In this document: one piece after another, positions 51,757-60,889 of the stretch | Position numbering within the stretch: the first letter of the stretch is position 1 | How the letters are laid out: every line of letters begins with the position of its first letter | Source of the DNA: Rhodospirillales bacterium | GTDB taxonomy: Bacteria > Pseudomonadota > Alphaproteobacteria > Micavibrionales > Micavibrionaceae | Direction: 5' to 3' | Length of the DNA stretch: 64,000 bases | NCBI GenBank assembly: GCA_020638295.1 | Contig: JACKIU010000001.1 | Span: 124,001-188,000, forward strand | Position numbers and translations under genes: made by a program | The notes under the pieces: generated by a model | What the model saw: the letters and a program-made list of their open reading frames with translations, nothing else | Databases searched by the model: none | What the model was told of the DNA's origin: nothing

Positions 51757-52071
51757 ATGAAATACGATCTTTTGCACATTCAAGGACAACCTTATGTTTT
51801 GGTGCCATTGCACGATTACCGCGCGATGGTCAGCGGCGGCCATGCCGAAGACTTGCCGGGGGATATTCTTGATGCACTCACGGCGCGGGAAGACACGCCG
51901 GTTAAAATCCTGCGCAAGTTTCGCGGGCTGACACAAAAAGAACTGGCGGCGCACGCCGGGATTTCCCGCCCCTATCTCACGGAAATCGAAACCGGCAAAA
52001 AAGACGGCTCGATCCGTGCAATGAAGGCCTTGGCCGATGTGCTGGGGGTCAATGTCGGGACGCTGGCTTAA
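51757..52071 (+). CDS. XRE-family helix-turn-helix regulator
   Basis: 104 residues. The N-terminal YVLVPLHDYRAMVSG resembles the Phd/RelB-type start of antitoxins, followed by an XRE HTH (about 48-103, KILRKFRGLTQKELAAHAG in part, then ISRPYLTEIETGKKDGS). No toxin-like partner is adjacent: the next gene (4 bp downstream) is a membrane protein. A stand-alone regulator is the cautious reading. Confidence 0.85.
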   Translation: MKYDLLHIQGQPYVLVPLHDYRAMVSGGHAEDLPGDILDALTAREDTPVKILRKFRGLTQKELAAHAGISRPYLTEIETGKKDGSIRAMKALADVLGVNVGTLA

Positions 52072-52074
52072 ATC

Positions 52075-52446
52075 ATGTCTGTGCAAAGAAGACGACAGCA
52101 AAAGAAAATCTGGCTTCATCTTCTTCTGCTGTATCTTTTAAGTTCCGTACTGGAAATTATCGGTGTTGCCGGGTATTTGTTTTTCACCCCTGCTTTCGGA
52201 CAGTTTGAAACGTGGATGGCTAAACTGGCGTTTATGTGGCCTGCCGAACTGGTGCTCTATCTGGAGTTTTCATTAAAAAACCAGAGTTTTGTCGAATTTA
52301 TCGTGCAGCTTGGCATTGTTTTGCTGATGCTGGCTCCGGTTTTTGTCGGCATGCACGCCATTCATCGTTTTTTGGGTAAGACCTTGGTGACGTTCGGCTT
52401 TTTGCTGTTACTCAACTGGACTGTGCTGCTCTATGCGGCTATTTAA
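52075..52446 (+). CDS. Membrane protein of unknown function, 123 aa
   Basis: Four hydrophobic segments (about 13-38, 45-63, 72-92, 98-122) after a basic N-terminus MSVQRRRQQKK. I do not recognise the family. It begins three bases after the regulator's stop and is probably co-transcribed with it. Confidence 0.7.
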   Translation: MSVQRRRQQKKIWLHLLLLYLLSSVLEIIGVAGYLFFTPAFGQFETWMAKLAFMWPAELVLYLEFSLKNQSFVEFIVQLGIVLLMLAPVFVGMHAIHRFLGKTLVTFGFLLLLNWTVLLYAAI

Positions 52447-52505
52447 AACTTTTGCCCGGCGCATGCAGAATTTGACAATTATGACAATATTGTTTATCAA
52501 TATGT

Positions 52506-52961
52506 ATGCCTATATCTCCATTAACACAGCCTTGGGAATATGATGAGATCGCCGCTCTGCGCTGGCTTCCGCAGGAAGTTTGTCGAGCTTTTTCACGTTT
52601 TAGTGACCGTTCAGACGATATTGTCGCCTTCAAATACATCAATAACGGGGTTATTGAAGGTGTCGGCATCGGGAAATTTGTTCACGGCCCTGTAGGCCCA
52701 TGTCTGGTTATCGGTCATTTAAATGTTAAGGATGATTGCAGAAACAGAGGCATCGGCAGCAGCCTGCTCAATCATTTTCTGGAGATTGCTTCGTACAATC
52801 ACGCTGCGTGCAAGCTGCAGGTCACATTGTCTAATCGCAGGGCCAGACGCCTGTATGGGCGGTTTGACTTTTCCCCTGCCCCGATTCAAGAGGATGCGGG
52901 TACACTCTGGATGGCCAGAGCGCCGTTATCGCTTGAGAGCGCCCATAACGCCGCGCACTAA
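52506..52961 (+). CDS. GNAT-family N-acetyltransferase
   Basis: 151 residues with the GNAT acetyl-CoA loop in DDCRNRGIGSSLLNHFLE (R-x2-G-x-G, about 78-88) and the following SNRRARRLYGRFDF end strand. The substrate is unknown. Its last 36 bases overlap the end of the convergent HerA-like gene. Confidence 0.85.
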   Translation: MPISPLTQPWEYDEIAALRWLPQEVCRAFSRFSDRSDDIVAFKYINNGVIEGVGIGKFVHGPVGPCLVIGHLNVKDDCRNRGIGSSLLNHFLEIASYNHAACKLQVTLSNRRARRLYGRFDFSPAPIQEDAGTLWMARAPLSLESAHNAAH

Positions 52962-54413
52962 TTCGCGCGCAATGGTCCGCCCTACCGATGAGCTGATCGA
53001 GCGCACCATGGATTTGACGGCGGCTTCGCTCACACTCTGACGGTTTGAACTGCGCTTTGGCTTGGTCTTTTCTGCGGCCTCTTGCGCTTTTTCTGCCGCT
53101 TCCGCCGCTTTTTTAGCGCGCACCTGCAGCACCTCATAGGCACTTTCGCGGTCCTGCGTTTCGTCATATTTCGTGCCCAGACCGCTGGCCTTCATTTGCA
53201 TAGCCTTGGCATCGGAGGTTGCCGGACCGAGGCGTGAGGATGGCGGACGAATAAGCGTGCGCTGGACGATTGAGGGCTGGCCTTTACCTTCGAGGGTCGA
53301 GACCAGAGCTTCGCCAACGCCGAGTTCGGTGATGACTTCGGCCACATCAAACTCCGGATTTTCACGGTAAGTTTCGGCGGCCTGTTTAATTGCCTTTTGC
53401 TGTTTCGGCGTAAAGGCGCGCAAGGCGTGCTGCACGCGGTTGCCGAGTTGACCGAGAATGCTATCGGGGACATCGGCGGGGTTTTGGGTAATGAAAAACA
53501 CGCCGACACCTTTGGAGCGGATGAGGCGAACAACCTGCTCAACCTTATCCAGCAGCGCCTTGGGCGCGTCATCAAACAGCAAATGCGCTTCATCAAAGAA
53601 GAACACCAATTTTGGACGGTCGGCATCTCCGGCTTCGGGCAGCTCTTCGAACAATTCGGCGAGCAGCCAGAGCAGGAAGGTCGCATAGAGCCGCGGGGAT
53701 TGCATGAGCTTATCGGCGGCGAGAATATTGATAGTCCCTCGCCCGTCCAGATCGGTGTGCATGAAGTCGCGCAAGTCGAGAGCGGGCTCGCCGAAGAAAT
53801 CAGCCGCACCCTGATCTTCGAGGCGCAGAAGATTGCGCTGGATGGAGGCGATCGATTGCGGGCTGACATTGCCGTAGGTGGCGCTGATCTCGGCACGCTG
53901 CTCATGCACAGTGTTGAGAAGCGCACGCAAGTCTTTGAGATCGAGCAGCAGCAGACCTTGCTCATCAGCCACACGGAAAACGATATTGAGCACGCCTTCC
54001 TGCGTGTCGTTGAGTTCCAGAATGCGCGCGAGCAAGAGCGGGCCCATTTCCGAGATGGTGGTGCGGATCGGGTGGCCCTGATCACCGAACAAGTCCCAGA
54101 ATACGGCCGGATAGGCCCGCGCCTTGTACTCATCGCTAAAGCCGATGATTTCGGCGCGTTTGGTCAGGAAGTCCTGCATTTCCGATGTCTGACAGATACC
54201 GGAAAGATCGCCCTTTACATCGGCCATAAAGACCGGAACACCCGCATCGGAAAACCCTTCGGCGAGGTTTTGCAGCGTTACGGTTTTTCCGCTTCCCGTC
54301 GCCCCGGCGATGAGGCCGTGACGGTTTCCCCATTTCAGCGGCAGGTACTGGGCGACCGGGTCTTTTCCAACGCTTTGACCGACATAGACGGCATCATCTC
54401 TGAGATTGAGCAT
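52926..54413 (-). CDS. HerA-like DUF853 ATPase
   Basis: 495 residues from the ATG at 54413, preceded by AAGGAG; the open frame to 54461 runs into a palindromic repeat and is less likely. Walker A AGATGSGKT (about 34-42), Walker B LVFFFDEAHLLFDD, and a C-terminal coiled coil rich in Lys, Ala and Glu. DUF853 proteins are helicase- or translocase-like hexameric ATPases of uncertain role. It is convergent with the GNAT gene. Confidence 0.92.
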   Translation of the reverse strand: MLNLRDDAVYVGQSVGKDPVAQYLPLKWGNRHGLIAGATGSGKTVTLQNLAEGFSDAGVPVFMADVKGDLSGICQTSEMQDFLTKRAEIIGFSDEYKARAYPAVFWDLFGDQGHPIRTTISEMGPLLLARILELNDTQEGVLNIVFRVADEQGLLLLDLKDLRALLNTVHEQRAEISATYGNVSPQSIASIQRNLLRLEDQGAADFFGEPALDLRDFMHTDLDGRGTINILAADKLMQSPRLYATFLLWLLAELFEELPEAGDADRPKLVFFFDEAHLLFDDAPKALLDKVEQVVRLIRSKGVGVFFITQNPADVPDSILGQLGNRVQHALRAFTPKQQKAIKQAAETYRENPEFDVAEVITELGVGEALVSTLEGKGQPSIVQRTLIRPPSSRLGPATSDAKAMQMKASGLGTKYDETQDRESAYEVLQVRAKKAAEAAEKAQEAAEKTKPKRSSNRQSVSEAAVKSMVRSISSSVGRTIARELVRGVMGALKR

Positions 54414-54427
54414 TCCTTTTACTCCTT

Positions 54428-54530
54428 CGTCATTGCTTCGCGCAAAACAAATGCATAGCATTTGTTCGCTTTTTTATAAAGCAAACAAAAATGGATTGCC
54501 TCGTCAGGCTTCGCCCTCCTCGCAATGACG
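54428..54530. repeat. Palindromic repeat family A, copy 4
   Basis: CGTCATTGCTTCGCG near 54428 and CTCGCAATGACG ending at 54530 form the outer arms, with AAATGCATAGCATTTG forming an inner hairpin and TGGATTGCC retained. It lies in the 5' leader of the HerA-like gene, ending just before its ribosome-binding site, and abuts the stop of metC. Confidence 0.8.
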
Positions 54531-54532
54531 GC

Positions 54533-55699
54533 TCAGCCTAATTTCGCGAAGGCCTGCTCGAGATCGGCGATCAGATCATCGGGATCTTCAAGGCCGATTT
54601 GCAGACGTAAAAGTTGTCCGGCTTCGTTCCATTTGTTGGCTTTGCGCCAGTTAATCTCGATTTGCGGCTGGAGCAAGCTCATATAGCCGCCCCATGAGCT
54701 ACCGATCGGAAAGAGTTCCAACGCGTCAATAAAGGCACTCACCCGCTCTTTCGGGTAGTTGTTCAGCAAAATGCTCATCAGACCGTTGGCGCCGGTGAAA
54801 TCGCGTTTCCAGATATCATGGGTGGGATGGCTTTCGAGGGCGACGTGATAGACCTTTTGCACTTCGGGGCGGCCTTCCAGCCAGCGCGCGATTTTTAAGG
54901 CGCTGGCAGCCTGATGCTGCAAACGCATTTTCATCGTGCGCAGGCCGCGCAGGGCCAGCGATAAATCCAGCGAGCCGGGGCAATGCCCTAGATCGATATG
55001 CGTGTCTTTCAAGCGTTTATAATGCTCTTGCGTATCGGCGACGGCGTATCCCAAATTCACATCGGCATGGCCGCCAATATATTTGGTGGCGGCGCAGACC
55101 GAGATATTGACGCCGTGGGCCACTGGTTTGAACAGCAGGCCGCTGGCCCAGGTATTGTCCATGATGGTGATCACGTCGGCGTCCTTGGCAATTTTGGTGA
55201 TAGCAGGCACGTCCTGCACCTCAAATGTCGCCGAGCCGGGGCTTTCGAGATAGATGACGGCGGTGTTATCCTTGATCAGGTCTTTAATCCCGGCGCCGAT
55301 GCACGGGTCGTAATATTCCACCTCCACGCCAAAACGCCCCAGCAGCTTATCGCAAGCGATGCGGGTGGGCGGATAGATACTGTCGCACATGAGCAGATGA
55401 TCGCCGCTATTGAGGAAGGCCATCAGCGATGCGGTGATCGGCGCAAGGCCGGTGGATGAGCTGACCGCCTTAAACCCGCCTTCAAGCTCGGCCATCGCGG
55501 TTTCAAAATGATCGCTGAGCGGGTTGGAGATATTCCCGTAGGTGAATTTCTGACCCTTCTTGGTTTCATAGGTTTCGAGATCTTTATATTGAATGGTGCT
55601 GGCCTGCACGATCGGCGGGTTCATCAGACCGTGATAATCATCCGGGTCGCGGCCCAGTTTGGTGAGGATCGTGTCAGTTTTGAATCTCTTGTCGCTCAT
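54533..55699 (-). CDS. metC: Cystathionine beta-lyase (PLP-dependent trans-sulfuration family)
   Basis: 388 residues. The PLP lysine is in AATKYIGGHADVN; the start region TDTILTKLGRDPDDYHGLMNPPI and the aspartate in IMDNTWASG fit the Cys/Met metabolism PLP family. The GGHADV variant and overall length indicate MetC, which splits cystathionine to homocysteine, pyruvate and ammonia. Its start overlaps the nitrilase-family stop by four bases. Confidence 0.9.
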   Translation of the reverse strand: MSDKRFKTDTILTKLGRDPDDYHGLMNPPIVQASTIQYKDLETYETKKGQKFTYGNISNPLSDHFETAMAELEGGFKAVSSSTGLAPITASLMAFLNSGDHLLMCDSIYPPTRIACDKLLGRFGVEVEYYDPCIGAGIKDLIKDNTAVIYLESPGSATFEVQDVPAITKIAKDADVITIMDNTWASGLLFKPVAHGVNISVCAATKYIGGHADVNLGYAVADTQEHYKRLKDTHIDLGHCPGSLDLSLALRGLRTMKMRLQHQAASALKIARWLEGRPEVQKVYHVALESHPTHDIWKRDFTGANGLMSILLNNYPKERVSAFIDALELFPIGSSWGGYMSLLQPQIEINWRKANKWNEAGQLLRLQIGLEDPDDLIADLEQAFAKLG

Positions 55700-56520
55700 G
55701 TCGGCTTTTCATACTCTCTGTCGTGGGTCAGCGCGGGGATAGCCGCACGGGCCTTATCCACTTCGCTTAAATCAATATCCGCAGTTATGATACCGATTTC
55801 ACGATCCATTGCAGCCAAAATCTCGCCCCAGGGACCGATAATCATCGAATGCCCCCACGTCTGGCGGCCGCCTTCGTGCTCTCCGGTCTGGGCGGCGGCG
55901 AGGACAAAAGAGCCGGTTTCGATGGCGCGGGCGCGCAGTAAGACCTCCCAATGGGCCTCTCCCGTAGGCATGGTAAAGGCAGCCGGGGCGGTCAGAATCT
56001 GCGCGCCAGCCTTGGCCAGATCGCGCCACAGATGAGGAAAGCGCAGATCATAGCAAATGCCCATGCCGAGCTTTACGCCGTCCATATCGGCGAGTGCGGC
56101 TTGGCGGCCCGGCTGAAAATCGCTGCTTTCGCGATAAAATTCTGTGCGCGACAGGGTGACATCGAACATATGAATCTTGTCGTAAGTCTGGGCGATCTCG
56201 CCTGCGGGTGAGAAGAGGAAGGAGCGATTGGCCAGTTTATCCTCACTGACGCGCACGCCGAGCGAGCCGATCAACAACCAGATCCCCAATTCCTTGGCCA
56301 GCGCAGCGAAAAAGGCAATGGGTTTATGCGTCTCCATATCGCCGGAGGCGGCCACGCGGTCCTTCACATAACGGCGCATTTGATCTGTATTTTCAGGAGT
56401 CAGAATGAACGCCGCGCCCTGCCCGGCAGCTTCACGAACGAGCTTCGCCGCCGCAGCCAGATTTTCGTCTATATCCGGGCTGCTAGTGAGTTGAATACAG
56501 GCTACTTTTATTTTATTCAT
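55696..56520 (-). CDS. Carbon-nitrogen hydrolase (nitrilase superfamily, Nit-type)
   Basis: 274 residues from the ATG at 56520 (the frame is open to 56622). Catalytic Glu in LTPENTDQM, Lys in YDKIHMFDV, and Cys in GICYDLRFPHLW give the full triad. Nit1/Nit2-like members hydrolyse omega-amides such as deaminated glutathione. It precedes metC and is close to grxC and comF, a common alphaproteobacterial neighbourhood. Confidence 0.92.
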   Translation of the reverse strand: MNKIKVACIQLTSSPDIDENLAAAAKLVREAAGQGAAFILTPENTDQMRRYVKDRVAASGDMETHKPIAFFAALAKELGIWLLIGSLGVRVSEDKLANRSFLFSPAGEIAQTYDKIHMFDVTLSRTEFYRESSDFQPGRQAALADMDGVKLGMGICYDLRFPHLWRDLAKAGAQILTAPAAFTMPTGEAHWEVLLRARAIETGSFVLAAAQTGEHEGGRQTWGHSMIIGPWGEILAAMDREIGIITADIDLSEVDKARAAIPALTHDREYEKPT

Positions 56521-56585
56521 CTTATTGACTTTACATATTTTTATATGCTGCAAATTTTGTCGTATCGTATTACAAGGCTTATTTA

Positions 56586-56870
56586 ATGTCAGATTTAAAT
56601 CCACCAAATCAAGAAAATACAAGCATTACAATTGAATACTTGGCCGGAACTTATAATTGTAGCGCTGAGGGTGCGCACTTAATCACCGCAGTAAGCGAGC
56701 ATGGAAATCAAATTATTCTACAGCTTGACCCCGATGAGCATGAGGACTTAATTTCCGAATGGCAAAGAAGCGTATATGGTATTGTTACCGCCAGCAAAGA
56801 ACTTAATAAAACTAAAGGTACTGTACACTTCAAGCCTATAGGCACAGCGGCAAGTGCACATCTAAATTAG
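56586..56870 (+). CDS. Small hypothetical protein, 94 aa
   Basis: Acidic, soluble, no signal peptide. The DNA is AT-rich relative to its neighbours (for example the first 60 bp), and no family is recognised. It overlaps the end of grxC by four bases. Divergent from the nitrilase-family gene. Confidence 0.6.
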   Translation: MSDLNPPNQENTSITIEYLAGTYNCSAEGAHLITAVSEHGNQIILQLDPDEHEDLISEWQRSVYGIVTASKELNKTKGTVHFKPIGTAASAHLN

Positions 56871-57121
56871 AACAATAACTTATCTAATTCGTCATTCGCA
56901 TCGAGCATGTGCAAATCGTCGCAACCGCCGATCAGTTTATCATCGATAAAAATCTGCGGAACGGTTTTCGGCCCGCCGGTGCGTTCGATCATCTTGGCTC
57001 TGGCTGCATCATCGCCGGTGATGTCATAGCCGGTGTATTTAACGCCTTTCTTATCCAGCAGCGCGCGGGCGCGGGTAGAATAGGGGCATGTCGTCCAGTA
57101 ATAAATTTCCACTTTTGCCAT
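56867..57121 (-). CDS. grxC: Glutaredoxin 3
   Basis: 84 residues from the ATG at 57121, which has GAGGAG eight bases upstream. Active site CPYS at residues 12-15, cis-Pro in TVPQIFIDDKLIGGCDDL. It reduces protein and low-molecular-weight disulfides with glutathione. The C in the active site pair is CxxS (second Cys replaced by Ser), a monothiol form. Confidence 0.93.
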   Translation of the reverse strand: MAKVEIYYWTTCPYSTRARALLDKKGVKYTGYDITGDDAARAKMIERTGGPKTVPQIFIDDKLIGGCDDLHMLDANDELDKLLF

Positions 57122-57200
57122 GTGCAAAACTCCTCAAACAAAATTATCCGTTTCAGAAAACTAGAACAGCCGTCTGCGCAAGGCAAACGGATATTCACGC

Positions 57201-57950
57201 CTAACCGCCAAAACCTTCACGTACAACCCGGGTCAGGGTGAGAATATGAACCTTGGCCGCGCCGCCTTTAAGCAGCGTTTTGGTGCATTCCTTCACCGTT
57301 GCGCCCGTCGTGTAGACATCATCGATGAGAATGAGCGTTTTTCCTTTCAGGGCGTCTTTCTTGTCCGGGTGCAGGCCGAAGGCTTTTTTGACGTTTTTAT
57401 GCCGCTCCCCGGCATGGAGATGACCCTGTACGGGCGTAGCGCGCACACGTTGGAGTACGCCGACATCAGCAGGAATGCCTGTGCGCTTTGACAAGGCTTG
57501 CGCGATCAGCGCCGCCTGATTATAGCGCCTGCGCAGCAGCCGCCAGCGGTGCAGCGGCACCGGAATGAGCAGATCGGCCTCCTCCCAAAAGGGCGCACCG
57601 GCCTTTTCCAGCCACGGGACAAATGCCCGGGCGACATGGGTTTGATCACCGTGCTTAAAGCCGAGTACCAGATCGCGGCTGGTTTCGTTATATTTGAGGG
57701 CGGCGCGAGCGCACTCAAAGGGCGGCGGATGGTCAAGGCAAGAGGCGCATAAAGAGCCCTCTTCGACCTCAAAATCAAAGGGAAATCCGCACTGATCACA
57801 CAGAGGATCGCTGATAAACTCCAGAGCGCCCCAAGCCTCCGGGGCCAGCATGCCCTGTTCATCGACACGCTCGCCCGTCACTACGCAACGCGGCGGCAAA
57901 ACGGTATCGACTGCCTGCATCAGGATGTTTTGAAAGGGCTTTAAACTCAT
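57201..57950 (-). CDS. comF: ComF-family phosphoribosyltransferase-like protein
   Basis: 249 residues from the ATG at 57950; the open frame to 58007 runs through a repeat (TGTTCATCCG type) and is not credible. N-terminal Cys clusters (CVVTGE, CDQCGFPF, CASCLDHPP) look zinc-binding; the C-terminal PRPP loop is IDDVYTTGAT. ComF aids DNA uptake in competent bacteria, and its nucleotide substrate is unclear. Confidence 0.92.
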   Translation of the reverse strand: MSLKPFQNILMQAVDTVLPPRCVVTGERVDEQGMLAPEAWGALEFISDPLCDQCGFPFDFEVEEGSLCASCLDHPPPFECARAALKYNETSRDLVLGFKHGDQTHVARAFVPWLEKAGAPFWEEADLLIPVPLHRWRLLRRRYNQAALIAQALSKRTGIPADVGVLQRVRATPVQGHLHAGERHKNVKKAFGLHPDKKDALKGKTLILIDDVYTTGATVKECTKTLLKGGAAKVHILTLTRVVREGFGG

Positions 57951-57960
57951 GGGATTTAAA

Positions 57961-57992
57961 AAACCACAGATCAACACGGATGAACACGGATT
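57961..57992. repeat. Short CACGGATGAACACGG-type repeat upstream of comF
   Basis: AACCACAGATCAACACGG followed by ATGAACACGGATT is a sequence I know as a dispersed short repeat in several bacterial genomes. It occupies the 5' flank of comF and is contiguous with the family A copy that starts at 58002. Confidence 0.5.
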
Positions 57993-58001
57993 TTTACAGG
58001 T

Positions 58002-58145
58002 TGTCATTGCGAGGAAGACCGTTAGGTCTGACGCGGCAATCCAGTGATGTGTAGCTGGATTGCTTCGCGCAAAGCAAATCGTAGATTTGTTTGCTTTTTA
58101 GAGGTCGCGAACAAAGCGTTGCTTTGCTTCGCGCTCGCAATGACG
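58002..58145. repeat. Palindromic repeat family A, copy 5 (extended)
   Basis: TGTCATTGCGAG at 58002 mirrors CTCGCAATGACG ending 58145. The interior is longer than in other copies: CGGCAATCCAGTG faces CTGGATTGCTTCGC, followed by an added AAGCAAATC/GATTTGTTT hairpin and a CGCGAACAAAGCG loop. It sits in the divergent spacer between comF and the 58212 gene, so any promoters must overlap it. Confidence 0.88.
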
Positions 58146-58211
58146 AAAAATACGTCGCTACCGCGCTTATATATTTGAATATTTTGTGTAAAATCGTTAT
58201 GGTGCGTCGCT

Positions 58212-60851
58212 ATGGCAGAGCATTTAGAAACAGAAGCGGAAAGCTATATTGAAAAGCGGAATTTATTGCTGAGGGATATTGATCCGGCAGTGATCCGCAA
58301 AGCGTGGTTTACGCTGTCGCATCTTTTGCTGGATGAGGATGCGCATGTTATCGATATGGGCTGCGATGACGGGGCGATGACCTACGCTATGGCGGCGATG
58401 AACCCGAAAGTCAAGTTCACCGGACTGGACAAGGCAAAACGACAGGTCAACAAGGCCAAAGAAAAGTACCGTCTATTCAATCTCGATTATAAGGTTGGGG
58501 ATGCCTCTTCGGAGATTTTTGAGCCGGAATCGATCGATGCGGTTATCAATTCCTATATCCTGCACGAGATTTATTCAGCCTCGCGCTATAATGAACGTGT
58601 TGTCAGCGAAACGCTGGGCAAGCAATTCAAGGCGATGAAAAAAGGCGGCGTGATGTTTATCCGCGACTACGCACACCCTCCGCCTGAAGAGTTTGTATTG
58701 CTAGAGATGCCGGATGAGCCAAGCACAGGCAAGGATCTGGCGCATTTATCTGCGCCGGATATGCTGGTGTGGTATGCCGAGCATGCGCGCCCCAAGCAGG
58801 ATGCAGGATGCGGCGGGTTCTTCCTTGAAGAGCTGCCCGAGCGTTTCCCACGTACACGGCTGTTTCGCCTGCCGTATAAGTGGGCCTATGAGTTCATTAT
58901 GCGTAAAGACGATCGCTCGCACTGGGAGTCCGAACTGCCCAAGGAATATACATTCTTCACCCCGCTGGAATTCCGTAAGGAGCTTAGCGCGCTGGGGGCG
59001 CGGGTGCAATATTCCGGTCCACAGTGGGATGACGATGTGATCAAGGAGAAGTTCGAAGGGCGATTCCGGCTGTATAAAGACGATGGGACGCCGCTAGGCG
59101 ATCCGCCGACCGGTTATATCGCCGTGTCCTATAAGATGGCGGAGCGTAAATCGCTGCATATCGAAGAACGCCGCCCATCCTCAACTAATTCCGGGAATTT
59201 GAAAATCACCGCGATGCGCAATGAGAACACCGGTGAAATCGTGGATGTGGTCAGCCGGGACATTGATGTCAGCGAGGTTATCCCCTACCGCGTTGATGAA
59301 GAAGGGCGGTTGAAAATTTATCTGCATGACGGGGTGGCGCGCTCTATCGCCAATGCGGTGCCGCGCGGTGGCGTTGTCATCGATGAACGGCGCTGGTCCG
59401 GGCATATGGCGGAAGCGATTACGGTTGATGGCGAGGCGATTTCGACGATTGAGGCTTATGATGTCAAACACAGCGTGCTTTTTGCGCGCGATTATTTGGG
59501 CCTGAAGCCGGAAAATAACGCGATCATCGAACACGGGCCGGATTATTACCCGGCGCCGGATTATATCGATGAGCGCATTCATACGTTTTATCTGAAAGTC
59601 CGCCCGGCCAAAGGCGCGATTATTCCGAAAAAAGTCATCGGTGTGGAGAAATTTCAGGCCAAGGGTATGGTGCGTGAAATGGATGCCCAGCAGGTGATTA
59701 ACGCGATTACGGTGGGGATGATCCCCAATGCGCGGCTGGAGATGCAAATCCTATCGCTGTTCCACCATTTGCGTTTGCGCGCCGAAACCTGGACGGATAA
59801 ACAACTGAATCTGCAAGTCTCCAAAATCAACCAGAAAGCCGATGTGAAAAATCTGCTGGCGATGATGGGCGAGCAGGATTTACGGTTTAAGGATGTCAAA
59901 GGCACGACCGGGCAGTTGCGCCCCGTGCATTCAACCTTTGTCGAAGAAGGGCAAAGCCGCGGCAGTATGTCCGGGTTGTCGGCAGAGGATGTGGATTTTG
60001 TCGTGCATGACGGCAAAACGATTAATACCGCTGTTGTCCTGCCGCTGACCAAGGATGAGAAGAACAGCGTGCATGCCGGGATCATCACCGAATATCTTCC
60101 GGTCCCCCAGCGCCATGAGGGGAACGGTCTGACGATTTCCGTGCCGAGCTTTAACGTCCCGGCGGAGGTCACCAATCTGAAGATGATGAAAAAGTTTTTG
60201 GCAGATAAATTCGGGGTGACACCGAATAAGATTGTCAAGCTGGGGGAGAGCTATTTCACCCATGTCGGGATGACGCCGCACCGGATTCACCCGTTTGTCG
60301 TTGCCGCTCCCGCCGAAGCGATGAAGGGCCCGGGTACAAAGTTTCTGCCCTTTTACCAGCTCATGCTGCTCCAACGCTTGTTGTCGAAAGAGCCGCATTT
60401 CATGCTCGCCGTGGCGCGGGCCTATCGTTATTTTCACGAAGAAATGCGGTTGGATGCGAAACGTCAGGTCAAAGCGATTTTGCAACAGCGCTTTGCAGGG
60501 CAAGAGCCCGACTGGTCGATTCCGCTCAATTACGATTCCCTCGAAGTTTTAAAAATGCAGGCTCAGAAAAAAATGAAATACCAAGCTGAGGTTCATCTGA
60601 AAGAACGGCTGGAAGAAAAAAAAGAAGAGACCAAGATCGAAAACCGCAAAGCCTTCCATCAGCAGTACGCACCGAAGACGCCGGAGGAAAACAAAAAAGA
60701 TGACGTGCAGCCTGCTCCTGAAGGCACGCCGGATTACCGGCAAGAAGAAATTACGCCAGAACAGGAAAAAGAGTTTCAGGCCGAACTCGACGCCTTCATG
60801 GATGTGGTGGAAAACGAACCCGATATCGCACCGCGCCCTGCGAATGGGTGA
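58212..60851 (+). CDS. Large methyltransferase-headed multidomain protein of unknown function
   Basis: 879 residues. An N-terminal SAM methyltransferase domain (about 10-190) has motif I VIDMGCDDGAM (46-56), an acidic loop FTGLDKAKRQ and DAVINSYILHEIYS. Two later beta-rich regions (about 355-480 and 570-700) each start with a strand-turn-strand pattern similar to NUDIX folds (IPYRVDEEGRLKIYL; LPLTKDEKNSVHAG) but lack the GX5EX7REUXEEXGU catalytic box. A Lys/Glu-rich helical C-terminus (about 775-830) and an acidic tail follow. I cannot assign a function. The gene stands alone between family A and family D repeats. Confidence 0.72.
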   Translation: MAEHLETEAESYIEKRNLLLRDIDPAVIRKAWFTLSHLLLDEDAHVIDMGCDDGAMTYAMAAMNPKVKFTGLDKAKRQVNKAKEKYRLFNLDYKVGDASSEIFEPESIDAVINSYILHEIYSASRYNERVVSETLGKQFKAMKKGGVMFIRDYAHPPPEEFVLLEMPDEPSTGKDLAHLSAPDMLVWYAEHARPKQDAGCGGFFLEELPERFPRTRLFRLPYKWAYEFIMRKDDRSHWESELPKEYTFFTPLEFRKELSALGARVQYSGPQWDDDVIKEKFEGRFRLYKDDGTPLGDPPTGYIAVSYKMAERKSLHIEERRPSSTNSGNLKITAMRNENTGEIVDVVSRDIDVSEVIPYRVDEEGRLKIYLHDGVARSIANAVPRGGVVIDERRWSGHMAEAITVDGEAISTIEAYDVKHSVLFARDYLGLKPENNAIIEHGPDYYPAPDYIDERIHTFYLKVRPAKGAIIPKKVIGVEKFQAKGMVREMDAQQVINAITVGMIPNARLEMQILSLFHHLRLRAETWTDKQLNLQVSKINQKADVKNLLAMMGEQDLRFKDVKGTTGQLRPVHSTFVEEGQSRGSMSGLSAEDVDFVVHDGKTINTAVVLPLTKDEKNSVHAGIITEYLPVPQRHEGNGLTISVPSFNVPAEVTNLKMMKKFLADKFGVTPNKIVKLGESYFTHVGMTPHRIHPFVVAAPAEAMKGPGTKFLPFYQLMLLQRLLSKEPHFMLAVARAYRYFHEEMRLDAKRQVKAILQQRFAGQEPDWSIPLNYDSLEVLKMQAQKKMKYQAEVHLKERLEEKKEETKIENRKAFHQQYAPKTPEENKKDDVQPAPEGTPDYRQEEITPEQEKEFQAELDAFMDVVENEPDIAPRPANG

Positions 60852-60889
60852 TTGGATGATTAGAGGTTAGATATTTGGAAGTTGGAAGT

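Noticed and set aside
51757..52446. Toxin-antitoxin pair
   Set aside because: The antitoxin-like regulator is followed by a membrane protein with no toxin feature.
54414..54461. Extra 16 codons at the start of the HerA-like protein
   Set aside because: They fall in a palindromic repeat, and AAGGAG supports the ATG at 54413.
57951..58007. Longer start of comF
   Set aside because: It is coded by short repeat DNA; ComF homologues begin at about the ATG at 57950.
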